Shown: in pieces, positions 19,250 through 28,838 of the stretch
Numbering within the stretch: position 1 is the first letter of the stretch
Layout of the letters: the number at the start of each line of letters is the position of its first letter
Assembly (NCBI GenBank): GCA_002336915.1
Contig: DDET01000026.1
Span: forward strand, 46,008 to 110,007
DNA length: 64,000 bases
Direction: 5' to 3'
Source: Bacteroidetes bacterium UBA1947
GTDB taxonomy: Bacteria > Bacteroidota > Bacteroidia > Chitinophagales > Chitinophagaceae
Notes under the pieces: model-generated
Told to the model about the DNA's origin: nothing
What the model saw: the letters and a program-made list of their open reading frames with translations, nothing else
Database searches by the model: none
Made by a program: the position numbers and the translations under genes

Positions 19250-20295
19250 TGGGACCTGATCTCGCACGGTACAGTTGCCAGCTGGCGCTTCCCGGCTTTG
19301 GAACAGCTGCCCAGGAACTATTGCAACGTTCGAGGGTATTGATAGTGGGTCTAGGTGGGCTTGGTTGCCCTGCTGCTACGTATCTTGCTGCTGCAGGTAT
19401 CGGCACCTTAGGCATTGCTGATCACGATACGATAAGTATAAGTAACCTGCACCGGCAGGTACTATATAATGAAGCTGAAGTAGGGCAGAAGAAAGTTGCA
19501 GTTGCACATAGAAGGCTACAACAGCAAAATCCAAACATACAGGTTGTCGCGCACGATGAAAAGATAACTGCAGATAACGTACAGCAACTGGTAGCTGCTT
19601 ATGACCTTATAGTAGACGCTACCGACAACTTTGAGACCCATTACTTGCTGAACGATGCCTGCGTGATAGCCGGCAAACCCTTAGTGCACGGAGCTATTTA
19701 TCAATACGAGGGTCATGTCGCTGTATGGAATATGCCCAATGGATATGGTACACGCAGTCCTAACTATAGGGACGTATTCCCGGAGGTGAACGCCTTGCAG
19801 ATACCCGACTGTGCGGATGGTGGTGTAATGCCCTCAATAGCCGGTATGATAGGCTGCATGCAGGCAAATGAAGCGATCAAGGTAATAACTAATACAGGCG
19901 ATCCTTTAAAAGGAGGAATGCTGATATTTGATGCCTTGACAATGCAAAGTCGCATCATTAATATCGGCCACAGTACCCAAACTAATATTACCGAACTTGA
20001 CTCTTATGCTACCGTGTATGTTATTTCGATGGATGAGTTAAAGGAGCAATTGGGTAGTGACAATTTTTTTCTTGTAGATGTGCGAACTCTTGAAGAACAC
20101 ACTATTTATAATATAGGCGGGCTGAATATACCCCTCGCAGCTTTGGAAGATAGTATTGCGAAGTTTGGTGATAAGGAGCAGATCGTTTTTTATTGTGCTT
20201 CAGGCAAGCGTAGTATGCAGGCTGCCAAATGGCTGAAGGAAAAGTTGCCGGGTGTCAATGTCGCATCGCTTGAGGGTGGGATCAAAGACTGGTAG
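19249..20295 (+). CDS. MoeB/ThiF-like sulfur-carrier adenylyltransferase fused to rhodanese
   Basis: The N-terminal E1-like domain adenylates the C-terminal glycine of MoaD. It has the nucleotide loop GLGGLGCPAATYLAAAG and the DxTDNF motif. A C-terminal rhodanese domain (about residues 255-348) carries the persulfide cysteine Cys316 in CASGKRS. The fusion mirrors eukaryotic MOCS3/Uba4, which activates and sulfurates in one protein. The two CxxC zinc pairs of E. coli MoeB appear absent: the first is replaced by the PNYRDVF region. The ATG overlaps the mobA stop (TAATG). It may also serve ThiS. Confidence 0.9.
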   Translation: MGPDLARYSCQLALPGFGTAAQELLQRSRVLIVGLGGLGCPAATYLAAAGIGTLGIADHDTISISNLHRQVLYNEAEVGQKKVAVAHRRLQQQNPNIQVVAHDEKITADNVQQLVAAYDLIVDATDNFETHYLLNDACVIAGKPLVHGAIYQYEGHVAVWNMPNGYGTRSPNYRDVFPEVNALQIPDCADGGVMPSIAGMIGCMQANEAIKVITNTGDPLKGGMLIFDALTMQSRIINIGHSTQTNITELDSYATVYVISMDELKEQLGSDNFFLVDVRTLEEHTIYNIGGLNIPLAALEDSIAKFGDKEQIVFYCASGKRSMQAAKWLKEKLPGVNVASLEGGIKDW

Positions 20296-20300
20296 TCACT

Positions 20301-20720
20301 CTAAGGATGCGCATTCACCCAAACATCGCCGTCCTCAAAAACTTCTTTTTTCCAGATAGGCACTGTTTCTTTCAGTGTATCAATGATGTAGCGACAGGCA
20401 TCAAAGGCATCGGCCCTATGTGCAGCCGATACGGCAATTATAACAGGTATGTCACCTACTGCTAATATTCCTATGCGATGATGGATGACGATATGATGCA
20501 GGTCCCATTTAATTCTTGCTTGTTCCGCAATATGTTGCATCTCTTTTATAGCCATGCTTTCATAAGCTTCGAATTCGAGATGTATCACAAGTTTATCCTT
20601 GGTCTTATTTCTAACTGTGCCAATGAATACATCAATGCCGCCCGCTCCCGGCGATAGAACGCTATCGATACACTCTTGCACATTTAGTGCCCTTGCTGAT
20701 ATTTGGATGTCTGTCGTCAT
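20301..20720 (-). CDS. moaE: molybdopterin synthase catalytic subunit MoaE
   Basis: MoaE is the large subunit of molybdopterin synthase, adding the dithiolene sulfurs to cyclic pyranopterin monophosphate. Family motifs include LEFEAYESMA, HRIGILAVGDI, SAAHRADAFDACRYIID and the catalytic lysine region VPIWKKE. The 139-residue length is normal. It converges on the moeB-like gene with 5 bp between the stops and is preceded by moaD on the same strand, 9 bp away, so the Moco genes form two facing transcripts. Confidence 0.95.
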   Translation of the reverse strand: MTTDIQISARALNVQECIDSVLSPGAGGIDVFIGTVRNKTKDKLVIHLEFEAYESMAIKEMQHIAEQARIKWDLHHIVIHHRIGILAVGDIPVIIAVSAAHRADAFDACRYIIDTLKETVPIWKKEVFEDGDVWVNAHP

Positions 20721-20729
20721 GGGTATTGT

Positions 20730-20972
20730 TTAGCCGCCGCTTACTGGAGGGATTATGGCGATTTCGTCTCGCTCGCTGATAAGTTCATCTCTTTTTGCGT
20801 ATTCATTGTTCACTGCGATCATATAGGTGGATAATTGCTTTAAGCGCGGGTATTGCTCTTCCAGCAACATCTTCAAGTCCTTCACACGCATGCCCTCAGT
20901 TATGGCAAGCTCTGCCGATGCGCCACCTACTATATCTTTTGCTATCCCGAAAACCAAGATCTTAATGCTCAT
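20730..20972 (-). CDS. moaD: molybdopterin synthase sulfur carrier subunit MoaD
   Basis: MoaD is the ubiquitin-like sulfur carrier whose C-terminal glycine is adenylated and thiocarboxylated. It ends in PPVSGG, the required Gly-Gly tail. The ATG at 20972 gives an 80-residue protein beginning MSIKILVFGIAKDIVG, normal for MoaD. An upstream ATG would add 14 residues that resemble no MoaD and overlap the TSUP gene. Its partners moaE and the E1-like gene are adjacent. Confidence 0.93.
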   Translation of the reverse strand: MSIKILVFGIAKDIVGGASAELAITEGMRVKDLKMLLEEQYPRLKQLSTYMIAVNNEYAKRDELISERDEIAIIPPVSGG

Positions 20973-21003
20973 AATATTCTGTCGATGGGCAAAAATACTT
21001 CCT

Positions 21004-21753
21004 TTAATGCACATGTTTTATCAATACTTCCAGTCCCGCTATGAATACCAATGCTGCGGTCATGCGGCGGATGACCAGGTGGTTGAACTTAACAGCACCC
21101 ATACGTGAACCTATCTGCCCGCCAAGTAGAACAGCTATGCACAGGACAGCAATGCGTGTGTAATTGATATCAGTGGGCAGGGTGCTTAGTTGCCCCGCTA
21201 TCCCGGCCATTGAATTGACCAGTATAAAAACACTGGCTGTCGCTGCTATTTTTTTCGCCGAATCCCATTTTGTAAGATTGAGCAATGGCGATAAGAATAT
21301 GCCGCCGCCTATGCCTACCATACCCGATAGAAAGCCAATAGCCCCGCCCAGCAAACCGTCGTTTAAGTAGTTGCCTTTACTGTCTATTTCGCCTGCGTCC
21401 TTATTCTTTGTCTTTATCCATAGCAGTATTGACGCCAGCAGTAAGCTACAGCCGAGGATGATAAAGAAGGTGTTCTGCCCGATCTTCAATCTTGCTCCGA
21501 GGTAAGCCATTGGTACACTTACAGCCACAAGGGGAATGATCTTATGCCAGTTCACCTGTTTATTACGGATGAAGATAACAGTACCGCCCGTAACGACGAT
21601 GATATTGCATATCAAAGCAGTGAGCCTTATCTCCTGGAAGGGCAGGGCATACATAGCCAGTACAGCAAGGTAGCTGGAGCCTCCGCCAAAGCCCACGGAA
21701 GCATATACAAATGCAATAACAATAAAGAAGAAAATGATCTCTGGATGTTCCAT
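21004..21753 (-). CDS. TSUP (TauE/SafE) family sulfite/sulfonate exporter
   Basis: This 249-residue inner-membrane protein has about eight hydrophobic segments with the glycine-rich GGGSSYLAVL and GMVGIGGGIFLSPLL repeats typical of the TSUP family, one in each half. TSUP members export sulfite, sulfoacetate or related anions. It lies 31 bp upstream of moaD on the same strand. A link to sulfur or oxyanion handling in Moco biology is plausible but inferred only from position. Confidence 0.85.
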   Translation of the reverse strand: MEHPEIIFFFIVIAFVYASVGFGGGSSYLAVLAMYALPFQEIRLTALICNIIVVTGGTVIFIRNKQVNWHKIIPLVAVSVPMAYLGARLKIGQNTFFIILGCSLLLASILLWIKTKNKDAGEIDSKGNYLNDGLLGGAIGFLSGMVGIGGGIFLSPLLNLTKWDSAKKIAATASVFILVNSMAGIAGQLSTLPTDINYTRIAVLCIAVLLGGQIGSRMGAVKFNHLVIRRMTAALVFIAGLEVLIKHVH

Positions 21754-21773
21754 GGAGGCTGATGTAACTATGT

Positions 21774-22550
21774 TTATTCATCTGCCAGTTCTATCCACAC
21801 CGGGCCATGGTCGCTCGACTTTTCCCAGCCTCTCACATTTCGGTCTACTCCCGCTGCTTTCAGTCTTTTTTCTATACTCGGGCTCAGCAGGAAATGATCT
21901 ATGCGCAGGCCTGCATCGCGCTCGTATGCATTGCGGAAATAATCCCAGAAGGTATAGATGGTCTTGTCGGGGTAGAGCTTGCGTATAGCATCTGTCCATC
22001 CCTGCGCCATTAGCTTTTGGAAAGCTGCCCGCGTTTCGGGGCGGAAGAGGGCATCGTTCACCCAACGCTCCGGTTTGTATACATCCTGTTCAGTAGGCAT
22101 TACATTGTAGTCGCCGGTCAAAATAGTTGGTGTGCCCGATTTAATGAGTGCCTTCGCATGTATGGTAAGTCGCTCGAACCACTGCAGCTTGTAGTCAAAT
22201 TTCGGTCCGGGAGCGGGATTGCCATTAGGTAGGTAGAGGCAACCAATATGTATGCCATCTACAAGTGCTTCAATATAACGGCTATGCAAGTCCTCAGGGT
22301 CGCCGGGCAGCACACGGCCTATCTCTTGTATCTCCATGCCCCGCGCCAGTATAGCCACTCCGTTCCAGCTTTTTTGCCCATGCCATATCACATTGTATCC
22401 TGCATCTTTGATGGCTTGCAGCGGGAACTTTTCATTGGGCGCCTTCAGCTCTTGAAGGCAGGCCACATCAGGTTTCGTTTCATCCAGCCAGCGCAGCAAT
22501 ACCGGCAGGCGGCCATTTACGCCATTTACATTATATGTGGCAATTCTCAT
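21774..22550 (-). CDS. xth: exodeoxyribonuclease III
   Basis: This AP endonuclease / 3'-5' exonuclease of base-excision repair belongs to the EEP superfamily. Landmarks are TYNVNGV at the N-terminus, CLQELK with the catalytic Glu near residue 37, the GDYNVMPTEQDV motif, LRIDHFLLSP, and the terminal SDHGPVW with the catalytic His. Length is 258 residues. It starts just after a short gap and reads into the TSUP gene 20 bp downstream. Confidence 0.95.
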   Translation of the reverse strand: MRIATYNVNGVNGRLPVLLRWLDETKPDVACLQELKAPNEKFPLQAIKDAGYNVIWHGQKSWNGVAILARGMEIQEIGRVLPGDPEDLHSRYIEALVDGIHIGCLYLPNGNPAPGPKFDYKLQWFERLTIHAKALIKSGTPTILTGDYNVMPTEQDVYKPERWVNDALFRPETRAAFQKLMAQGWTDAIRKLYPDKTIYTFWDYFRNAYERDAGLRIDHFLLSPSIEKRLKAAGVDRNVRGWEKSSDHGPVWIELADE

Positions 22551-22606
22551 GCTAAGTGTTTGAGACTATAATATTATAAAATTCGGGCCAGAACTAAGGC
22601 CACATC

Positions 22607-23116
22607 TCAATGATTTACCTTAGTGTTTTTATAGAATGGCTGGCGCGGGCTATTTTTCATTCGGTCGTCTATAAGCTCCGCCAGCCACTGGAAGTATTCG
22701 CCAAGAAACGGGTCTGGTTGATTTACCCGTATATCAGTAAAGAGCGGCTCATATTTCTCCCAGCTGTTGGTAACAAATGAGCCAAGAGTCTTATCTACAA
22801 GGTCAGTACTGATCAGTCGTTCAGCTACCAGTAGGCCCAATCCTTCCATCTGCTGCCCGAGCTGGAACAGCATAGCCTGTTCGTTTAAAGGCAGTGCCAG
22901 CATCTCATCACGGGTTTGCGGCATATCATGCCCGCTCACGTACAAGGCTATCTCGCAAAATTCGCGGGTTTGAAAGTTCCGTAATGTCTCAAGCGTAAGC
23001 CGCTCGTGGCGGTCGCGGGCGGCTGCCCTTACCTGGGCTATACCAAATATAACCGCTACTATGAAAGACAGTGTTAGTGCAAGGTTGGCAAGTACTGTAA
23101 TTATCTCGTTCGTCAT
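22607..23116 (-). CDS. membrane-anchored hypothetical protein (DUF4760-like)
   Basis: This 169-residue protein has one N-terminal membrane segment (about residues 6-28) followed by a helical soluble domain with RHERLTLETLRNFQTREF, which resembles the DUF4760 group of unknown function. No catalytic motif is visible. It would be anchored in the inner membrane with the bulk in the cytoplasm. A strong hairpin lies just upstream of its start. Family assignment is tentative. Confidence 0.7.
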   Translation of the reverse strand: MTNEIITVLANLALTLSFIVAVIFGIAQVRAAARDRHERLTLETLRNFQTREFCEIALYVSGHDMPQTRDEMLALPLNEQAMLFQLGQQMEGLGLLVAERLISTDLVDKTLGSFVTNSWEKYEPLFTDIRVNQPDPFLGEYFQWLAELIDDRMKNSPRQPFYKNTKVNH

Positions 23117-23133
23117 ACAAGGAGCAATTTAAA

Positions 23134-23173
23134 TGGCAATAGCTGTTTACATAAAGATAAACAGCTATTGCCA
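23134..23173. terminator. 16-bp perfect hairpin, probable terminator
   Basis: TGGCAATAGCTGTTTA at 23134-23149 is matched perfectly by its reverse complement at 23158-23173, with an 8-base loop. On the minus strand it follows the end of the T9SS gene (23225) by about 50 bases and precedes the start of the next gene (23116) by 18. The base run after it is TTTAAATT rather than a long U tract, so termination is likely but not certain. It could instead be an RNA stability or leader element. Confidence 0.55.
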
Positions 23174-23224
23174 AAAATGCCAGTGCCAATATTAGGTTGG
23201 TCTACCTGTTAAGCAGGATAGAAC

Positions 23225-24445
23225 TCATCGTATGATCGTAACATCTCCTTTGATGATACGTTCCTTCCCGTTTGTATTAACCACACGCAACACATACATA
23301 TACGCTCCCATCTCTAATCCGTCGCCCGCCCAGTCATTTTTGTAGTATAGGGTAGTATACACCAACTTGCCCCATCTGTCAAACACTTTCAACTCGTTAA
23401 ATTTATAATTCTCCAATCCTTTGATAACAAAATAGTCGTTTTTCCCGTCGCCATTTGGCGTGAAACCTGAAACTACGAATATGTTGTCGGTGGCTATCGT
23501 ATCTGTAAGTGCAAGTATATGCGCGCCACCATTTTGCAAACGGTAATGTGCTGCCTGGTCTGTGCCTGCCCCGGCTTCGGGACCACTATAATAATATTTG
23601 GCATCCGCCCAGTGATTGTCGGTCCATCTTGCCAGCCCGTTATAGCTACCATCCTCACTGCTGCTGTATGGTATTTTAATGTCGGCACTATTCACCCCGT
23701 TTATAGAAGTAACAACATGATAAAATTTGTCGCTGATAACATTGGAGTTTGTTGCAATGTTACGCATGCGATCATAACCATCATCATCCGCATTGTAATT
23801 TTGAAACTGTGCTGCCAATACACCGTTTTCTTCAGCTGTTGCTGTTACCGGCCTGTACTTATATTGCACCCCGCCACCAAGAGGGTAGACGTATGAAACA
23901 CCTGCATCAACAGTTCGCAAGAGCCTGCCTAGCGGAGCATTCGATGTGTTGACATAGCCACGGGTGTACGTGATGGCGTCCGCAGCGCTGTTGTCTACCC
24001 ACATATCATTCCCCCTTACATCCAGTTCTATGTTATTAAGGTTAAGCGTATGCGCAACTTTGCTGTTCACTATCAGTCTTTTCGTATCATAGCCTTCAAG
24101 GCTAAGGTTCGGGAAGGTAGTGGAGGCGTAACCTTGTATCTCCTGGGCAGCACCTACCAATTTTACTTCGCCTGTCGATGATGCAGAAAAGCCTGTGTTA
24201 TCGTGCTCACTTAAGTTAGTCCAGTTTCCTGTCAGTTCCAGCGCGCCGAACTGCTCAAATGTCCCCTCAGTTACACCTACATTGCCGTCTACATAAATAT
24301 AGTCTGGCTGGGGAACGTATATAAAGCCATCCTGGGCCTGTAGCAACGCCTGTGCGAAACACTCACTGTTAGCTGCAAGGATAAACCCTGCAGCCAATAG
24401 AAGTGAGTGTACCCCTTTTATTGCCATTCTTTTTTTGCTATACAT
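23225..24445 (-). CDS. T9SS cargo protein with gliding-motility-type C-terminal domain
   Basis: This 406-residue secreted protein has a hydrophobic signal region at about residues 12-32. The C-terminus matches the gliding-motility-associated (type B) sorting domain: SGFTPNGDGKNDYF, then FDRWGKLVYTT and MGAYMYVLRV near the end. Such domains direct export through the type IX system and attachment or release at the surface. The middle has a repeat-poor beta-type composition without recognised enzyme motifs. It follows the large fibre gene by 8 bp, so the two are probably one operon. Confidence 0.85.
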   Translation of the reverse strand: MYSKKRMAIKGVHSLLLAAGFILAANSECFAQALLQAQDGFIYVPQPDYIYVDGNVGVTEGTFEQFGALELTGNWTNLSEHDNTGFSASSTGEVKLVGAAQEIQGYASTTFPNLSLEGYDTKRLIVNSKVAHTLNLNNIELDVRGNDMWVDNSAADAITYTRGYVNTSNAPLGRLLRTVDAGVSYVYPLGGGVQYKYRPVTATAEENGVLAAQFQNYNADDDGYDRMRNIATNSNVISDKFYHVVTSINGVNSADIKIPYSSSEDGSYNGLARWTDNHWADAKYYYSGPEAGAGTDQAAHYRLQNGGAHILALTDTIATDNIFVVSGFTPNGDGKNDYFVIKGLENYKFNELKVFDRWGKLVYTTLYYKNDWAGDGLEMGAYMYVLRVVNTNGKERIIKGDVTIIR

Positions 24446-24453
24446 GGGCCTGT

Positions 24454-27400
24454 CTATTTTATAGCTACTTTATTTTTTGTTTTCTTAGCAACTACTGCAG
24501 TTTCTACCTGGTCCAGGCGATCTGCAAATTCTTTTTCCATTTTAGCTATTCTTAGCTGCATATCCCGGTTATCTTTTTGGAGCCTGGTGATTTCTGCTGT
24601 TGCATTGTCATTATCCTGTTGTAGTTGTTGCGTGCGTTTTACAAGTGCCTGTATAGCCGTAAAGCTGATGCCTTCCATATCAGCCTGGCCAATGGTAGTA
24701 TCGTTGCCTATCACACCATATTTGTCCTTGCCGAAGGCCGCATAGAAGTCCTGTGCCATGGGGCCATAGTGGCGGTATCGCTTGGCATCCTGCCCCTTAT
24801 AGTTCCAGCTGGTCAGGTTGAACTTTGCGATCTTGTGGAGTATTTCTTCACCATTTATAGCTGCAAAGTTTTCTTTTTTCCTTACATCTGATATTGTAGC
24901 CCAACTGTTGCCGCTGGCTGCTATCTGTACACCTATCGTGGCAGATGCGTCGGTATATAACTGGTAGCCGCCGGCAAAGCGCATCATCATTTGGTTTGGG
25001 GCACTGTTGCGTGTAGCTGTTGTGGTGCTGTTATCGCCGAGGGCAAATGATCCCGATTTACTATTTGTCGAAACATAACTGCCTAAAGCGAACGAATTGT
25101 TGCCACTTGCTGTATCATTGAGGCCGATAACGGCAGAAGCAAAGCCGGTTGCGTTGGAGAACCGACCTAGGGCTGTGGTAAAGTTGGCAGTAGCCCTATT
25201 GTTACTACCTGCCACAAATGAGTTTCCGCCGCTAGCTACGTTGCCACTGCCTAGCACTGCGGAAGCGTTACCGCTGGCTGTATCAGTCTGGCCGGTGGCA
25301 AAGGAATTTTGTCCGCTTGCAAGGCTGTTCAAGCCCATAGCAATTGCTCCCCAGCCTGTTGACTTACAATAGTACCCCATGGCAACTGCATCGTCCCCTG
25401 TAGCTGAATCATTCCGCCCGACGGCAACTGAGCCTAATCCTGTAGCCACAGTGTTTTGACCCATGGCCGATGAATAGTTGCCAATATTTGCATTATTCCA
25501 TTGCGTCCCGTCAACAACACCTACGCGGAAAGCTCCTTTTTTATCGTTCCATATCATGCGTGTGCCTGCACCTGTTATTGCCATATCGGTACCACTACCA
25601 AACGTACCGGTTTGTACCATCGAGCCATCGTCCATTAATAAGCCTTGATTTGCGGCAGCATTGTCATATAGTTTAAAGCCACCCATAAAGCGCATCAGCA
25701 TCTGGTTATGGGCATTGTTTGATACCGTCGTAGTCGAGGTATCGCCCATTACGAACGAACCGTTTTTGCCATTGGTGCTTACATTGCGGCCAAAGGACAT
25801 TGAGTAGTCGCCTGTAGCGGTGCTCGAGCTGCCCATAGCGACAGCGTTGGTGCCGCCTGCAGTTGCAAACCGGCCTATTGCAAAAGAGTTGTTACCGGAA
25901 GCCAGGTTTTGTTGGCCAAAGGCGAAACTTCTTATCGCGGTTGCTTTGGTAAAATCGCCTCCTGCAAATGAGTAAATACCGTTTGCAGAATCATTCTGAC
26001 CAAGTACAAAAGCTCCATCGCCCATCGCGGCATTTTGATACCCAAATGCAATTGCTTCATATCCTTTAGCAGTGTTGTCGAATCCAAAAGCAGTTGAATA
26101 AGGGCCAATGTTATTGTTATCCCATTGTGCCGCATCAATGCCGCCTGCCCTGAATGCACCTTTTTTATCATACCATATCATTCGTGTGCCTGCGCCGGTA
26201 ATGGCCAGGTCCGTACCGCTGCCATATGTGCCTGTTTGCACCATGGAGCCATCGTCCATTAATAGTCCCTGGTTAGCGCTTGCATTATCATACAATTTAA
26301 AGCCCCCTTTAAAGCGCATCATCATCTGGTTGTATGCATCATTACTTGTACCGGTAGATGATGTATCACCAAAGATGAATGAGCCATGCTTGCCGTTTGT
26401 GCTCACATTGCGGCCCATAGCTGTGGACCATAGACCACTTGCGGTAGCGATGTTTCCTGATGCGAATGCGCCGATGGCGGTCGCAAAAGTGTAATTACCT
26501 AGAGCTGTAGCACCATTAGCGGTGGCGGAATTTTGATACCCTATCGCGGCACTACCGGTGCCGGTTGAATTACAATATACTCCCAGCGCAATAGACGATG
26601 CTCCGCTTGAAGTGTTTTGATATCCTGCTGCAAAATTTTGCTGTCCGCCTACGATATTGTTTTGGCCGAATGCCATACCAACAAAACCGTTTACTTTATT
26701 GTCAAGACCAAGCGATGCCGAGTACTGGCCTATATTGTTATTATCCCAGTAAGCAGGCGAGGCTGAGAGGCCACCTGCACGAAATGCCGCTTTCTTAGGG
26801 TACCATATCATACGTGTACCTGCCCCTGTTATCGCAAGGTCGCTACCTGTATTTAGGGTGCCGGTGTCTACCATCAATCCATTTGTAAGCATATAGATAC
26901 CTGTGTTGGTACCATCGCCTGAAAGGAAGTGCCCGTTGCTGTTTACGTTCTTCGTCCATGTGTAGGCATCAGTTATCATGCTGTCTACATAGTTCTTATC
27001 AACAAGGGAAAGCGAATCGTATGCTCCGCTCACATTGTTCAGGTATTTGAGCACGCCTGCGGGCGTTATTTGCAAGCCGGTTGTAGGATCAGTATATAAT
27101 TTGTAACCGCCTGCAAAACGCATCATCATCTGGTTGAACGTATCGTTGCCTGTAGTTGTTAGACTGCTATCGCCGAAAATGAATGAACCATGCTTTGAGT
27201 TGGTGGTAACGTTCCGGCCCATAGCGGCAGTATAATTGCCATCGGCAGTAGCATTATTGCCGGCAGCAAAAGAATTATTGCCTGCGGCATTGTTCGCCTG
27301 CCCAAGGGCCACTGAGTTTGAACCGCTTGCAAGGTTGCTGTTACCCAAAGCGATTGAATTGGAGCCTGCGGCAGTATTTGCATTGCCGGCAGCCATCGCG

Positions 27401-28674
27401 TTGTTACCGCTGGCAGTGCTGTTGTGCCCTGTGGCTGTGGAGTAGTCTCCTATATTATTATTATCCCATTGTGCAGCATCCACAGCGCCCGATCTGAAAG
27501 CAGCTTTCTTTGGGTACCATATCATTCTTGTGCCCGCTCCCGCAACAGGCAGGTCGGCACCCGAATTATATGCGCCCGAATCTACGATGATACCATTAGG
27601 CAACATATAGACACCTGTATTAGTCCCGTCGCCCGATAGGAAATGCCCGTTTGTGTTTACGTTGCGTGTCCATGTGTATGCATCGCTAATAAGACTATCT
27701 ACGTAATGTTTGTCCACTACCGAGAGCGAGTCATAAATGCCCGCAACATTGTTCATGTATTTTAGCAGTCCGGATGGTGTTATTTCCAGTCCTTTGCTTG
27801 CCAGCTGGTCGGTATATACTTTATAGCCGCCCGAAAAGCGCATTTTCATCTGGTTATCTGCATCGTTTTGAGTAGCTGTAGCTGTACTGTTATCTCCCAA
27901 AATGAAAGAACCACTATGATTGTTGGTTGACACATATGAACCCATTGCCACTGTATTTGTGCCGCTTGCAGTATCTCTATTGCCCGTTGCGAAGGCATTA
28001 AGTCCGTTGGCGCTGTTTGAACTACCTGTCACCCATGCATTGTTACCGGTCGCCGTGTTATTTGATCCGCTGGCGGTTGATGCACTGCCTGACGCTGTGT
28101 TACTGTTGCCCCATGCGCTGGAAAAAGTGCCTGGTGCACTGGTTGCATATCCCATAGCAGCTGAATAATTGCCAATATTGTTATTGTCCCATTCGGAGGC
28201 AGCAGCAGTGCCCGCCCTGAATGCCGATCTTTTAGGGTACCACAACATGCGTGTACCCGTACCGCCGATCGTCAGGTCCTGGCCAAAATTGAACTTGCCC
28301 GTGTCTAGCATCAGGCCATTGTCCTTTAAATAGATACCGTCATCCTGGCCATCTCCGGATAACCAAAAGCCATTTGTATACAGGTTTTGCGTCAGTGTGT
28401 CGTTGAAACCTGATCCATTCAGCAATTGCCATTTTATACCCGTGAAATAGTAGAAGCCGGGCTGGCTATCGGTTTGATAGATCAGGAGTCCCGGCGCAGG
28501 ATTTGCAGGCCTGTCTGCAAGTGCCATGCGCGGTATCAGGATACCCTTTCCGGGACCTGTGATATCAAGCGCAGCACTCGGATCAGGTGTGCGTGTATTT
28601 ATACCTATTTGGGCATAAATAGAATTACACAGTAAAAAATAAGCTAATGTCAGAAAATAATGGAGGCGTTTCAT
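24454..28674 (-). CDS. modular YadA-head-like surface fibre with S74 chaperone domain
   Basis: This 1406-residue secreted protein has a signal peptide (MKRLHYFLTLAYFLLCN, cleaved after YAQ). Five modules each begin with GTRMxW...WDNNNIG and continue with short SxAxG head repeats like those of trimeric autotransporter adhesins, ending in NQMMMRFxGGYKLY. The C-terminus has SDVRKKENF and GPMAQDFYAAFG, the mark of the peptidase S74 / intramolecular chaperone domain, then a coiled coil. Known S74 domains trimerise fibres and cut themselves off. No YadA membrane anchor is seen. It probably forms a trimeric surface or released fibre. Confidence 0.85.
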   Translation of the reverse strand: MKRLHYFLTLAYFLLCNSIYAQIGINTRTPDPSAALDITGPGKGILIPRMALADRPANPAPGLLIYQTDSQPGFYYFTGIKWQLLNGSGFNDTLTQNLYTNGFWLSGDGQDDGIYLKDNGLMLDTGKFNFGQDLTIGGTGTRMLWYPKRSAFRAGTAAASEWDNNNIGNYSAAMGYATSAPGTFSSAWGNSNTASGSASTASGSNNTATGNNAWVTGSSNSANGLNAFATGNRDTASGTNTVAMGSYVSTNNHSGSFILGDNSTATATQNDADNQMKMRFSGGYKVYTDQLASKGLEITPSGLLKYMNNVAGIYDSLSVVDKHYVDSLISDAYTWTRNVNTNGHFLSGDGTNTGVYMLPNGIIVDSGAYNSGADLPVAGAGTRMIWYPKKAAFRSGAVDAAQWDNNNIGDYSTATGHNSTASGNNAMAAGNANTAAGSNSIALGNSNLASGSNSVALGQANNAAGNNSFAAGNNATADGNYTAAMGRNVTTNSKHGSFIFGDSSLTTTGNDTFNQMMMRFAGGYKLYTDPTTGLQITPAGVLKYLNNVSGAYDSLSLVDKNYVDSMITDAYTWTKNVNSNGHFLSGDGTNTGIYMLTNGLMVDTGTLNTGSDLAITGAGTRMIWYPKKAAFRAGGLSASPAYWDNNNIGQYSASLGLDNKVNGFVGMAFGQNNIVGGQQNFAAGYQNTSSGASSIALGVYCNSTGTGSAAIGYQNSATANGATALGNYTFATAIGAFASGNIATASGLWSTAMGRNVSTNGKHGSFIFGDTSSTGTSNDAYNQMMMRFKGGFKLYDNASANQGLLMDDGSMVQTGTYGSGTDLAITGAGTRMIWYDKKGAFRAGGIDAAQWDNNNIGPYSTAFGFDNTAKGYEAIAFGYQNAAMGDGAFVLGQNDSANGIYSFAGGDFTKATAIRSFAFGQQNLASGNNSFAIGRFATAGGTNAVAMGSSSTATGDYSMSFGRNVSTNGKNGSFVMGDTSTTTVSNNAHNQMLMRFMGGFKLYDNAAANQGLLMDDGSMVQTGTFGSGTDMAITGAGTRMIWNDKKGAFRVGVVDGTQWNNANIGNYSSAMGQNTVATGLGSVAVGRNDSATGDDAVAMGYYCKSTGWGAIAMGLNSLASGQNSFATGQTDTASGNASAVLGSGNVASGGNSFVAGSNNRATANFTTALGRFSNATGFASAVIGLNDTASGNNSFALGSYVSTNSKSGSFALGDNSTTTATRNSAPNQMMMRFAGGYQLYTDASATIGVQIAASGNSWATISDVRKKENFAAINGEEILHKIAKFNLTSWNYKGQDAKRYRHYGPMAQDFYAAFGKDKYGVIGNDTTIGQADMEGISFTAIQALVKRTQQLQQDNDNATAEITRLQKDNRDMQLRIAKMEKEFADRLDQVETAVVAKKTKNKVAIK

Positions 28675-28838
28675 GCTATATTGGTTTTATAACCCTGTAA
28701 AATTGCCTTAATACGGCATGCAGATTTTCTAAAATCGAGCAAAGTGGGTTTGGAGTAGATTAAATGGTGATCGGGTAGAAAAGACGAGGGCAATAAAATA
28801 AAAACGAAAGCCGGGCCTGTTCTGATGCACTTAATACA

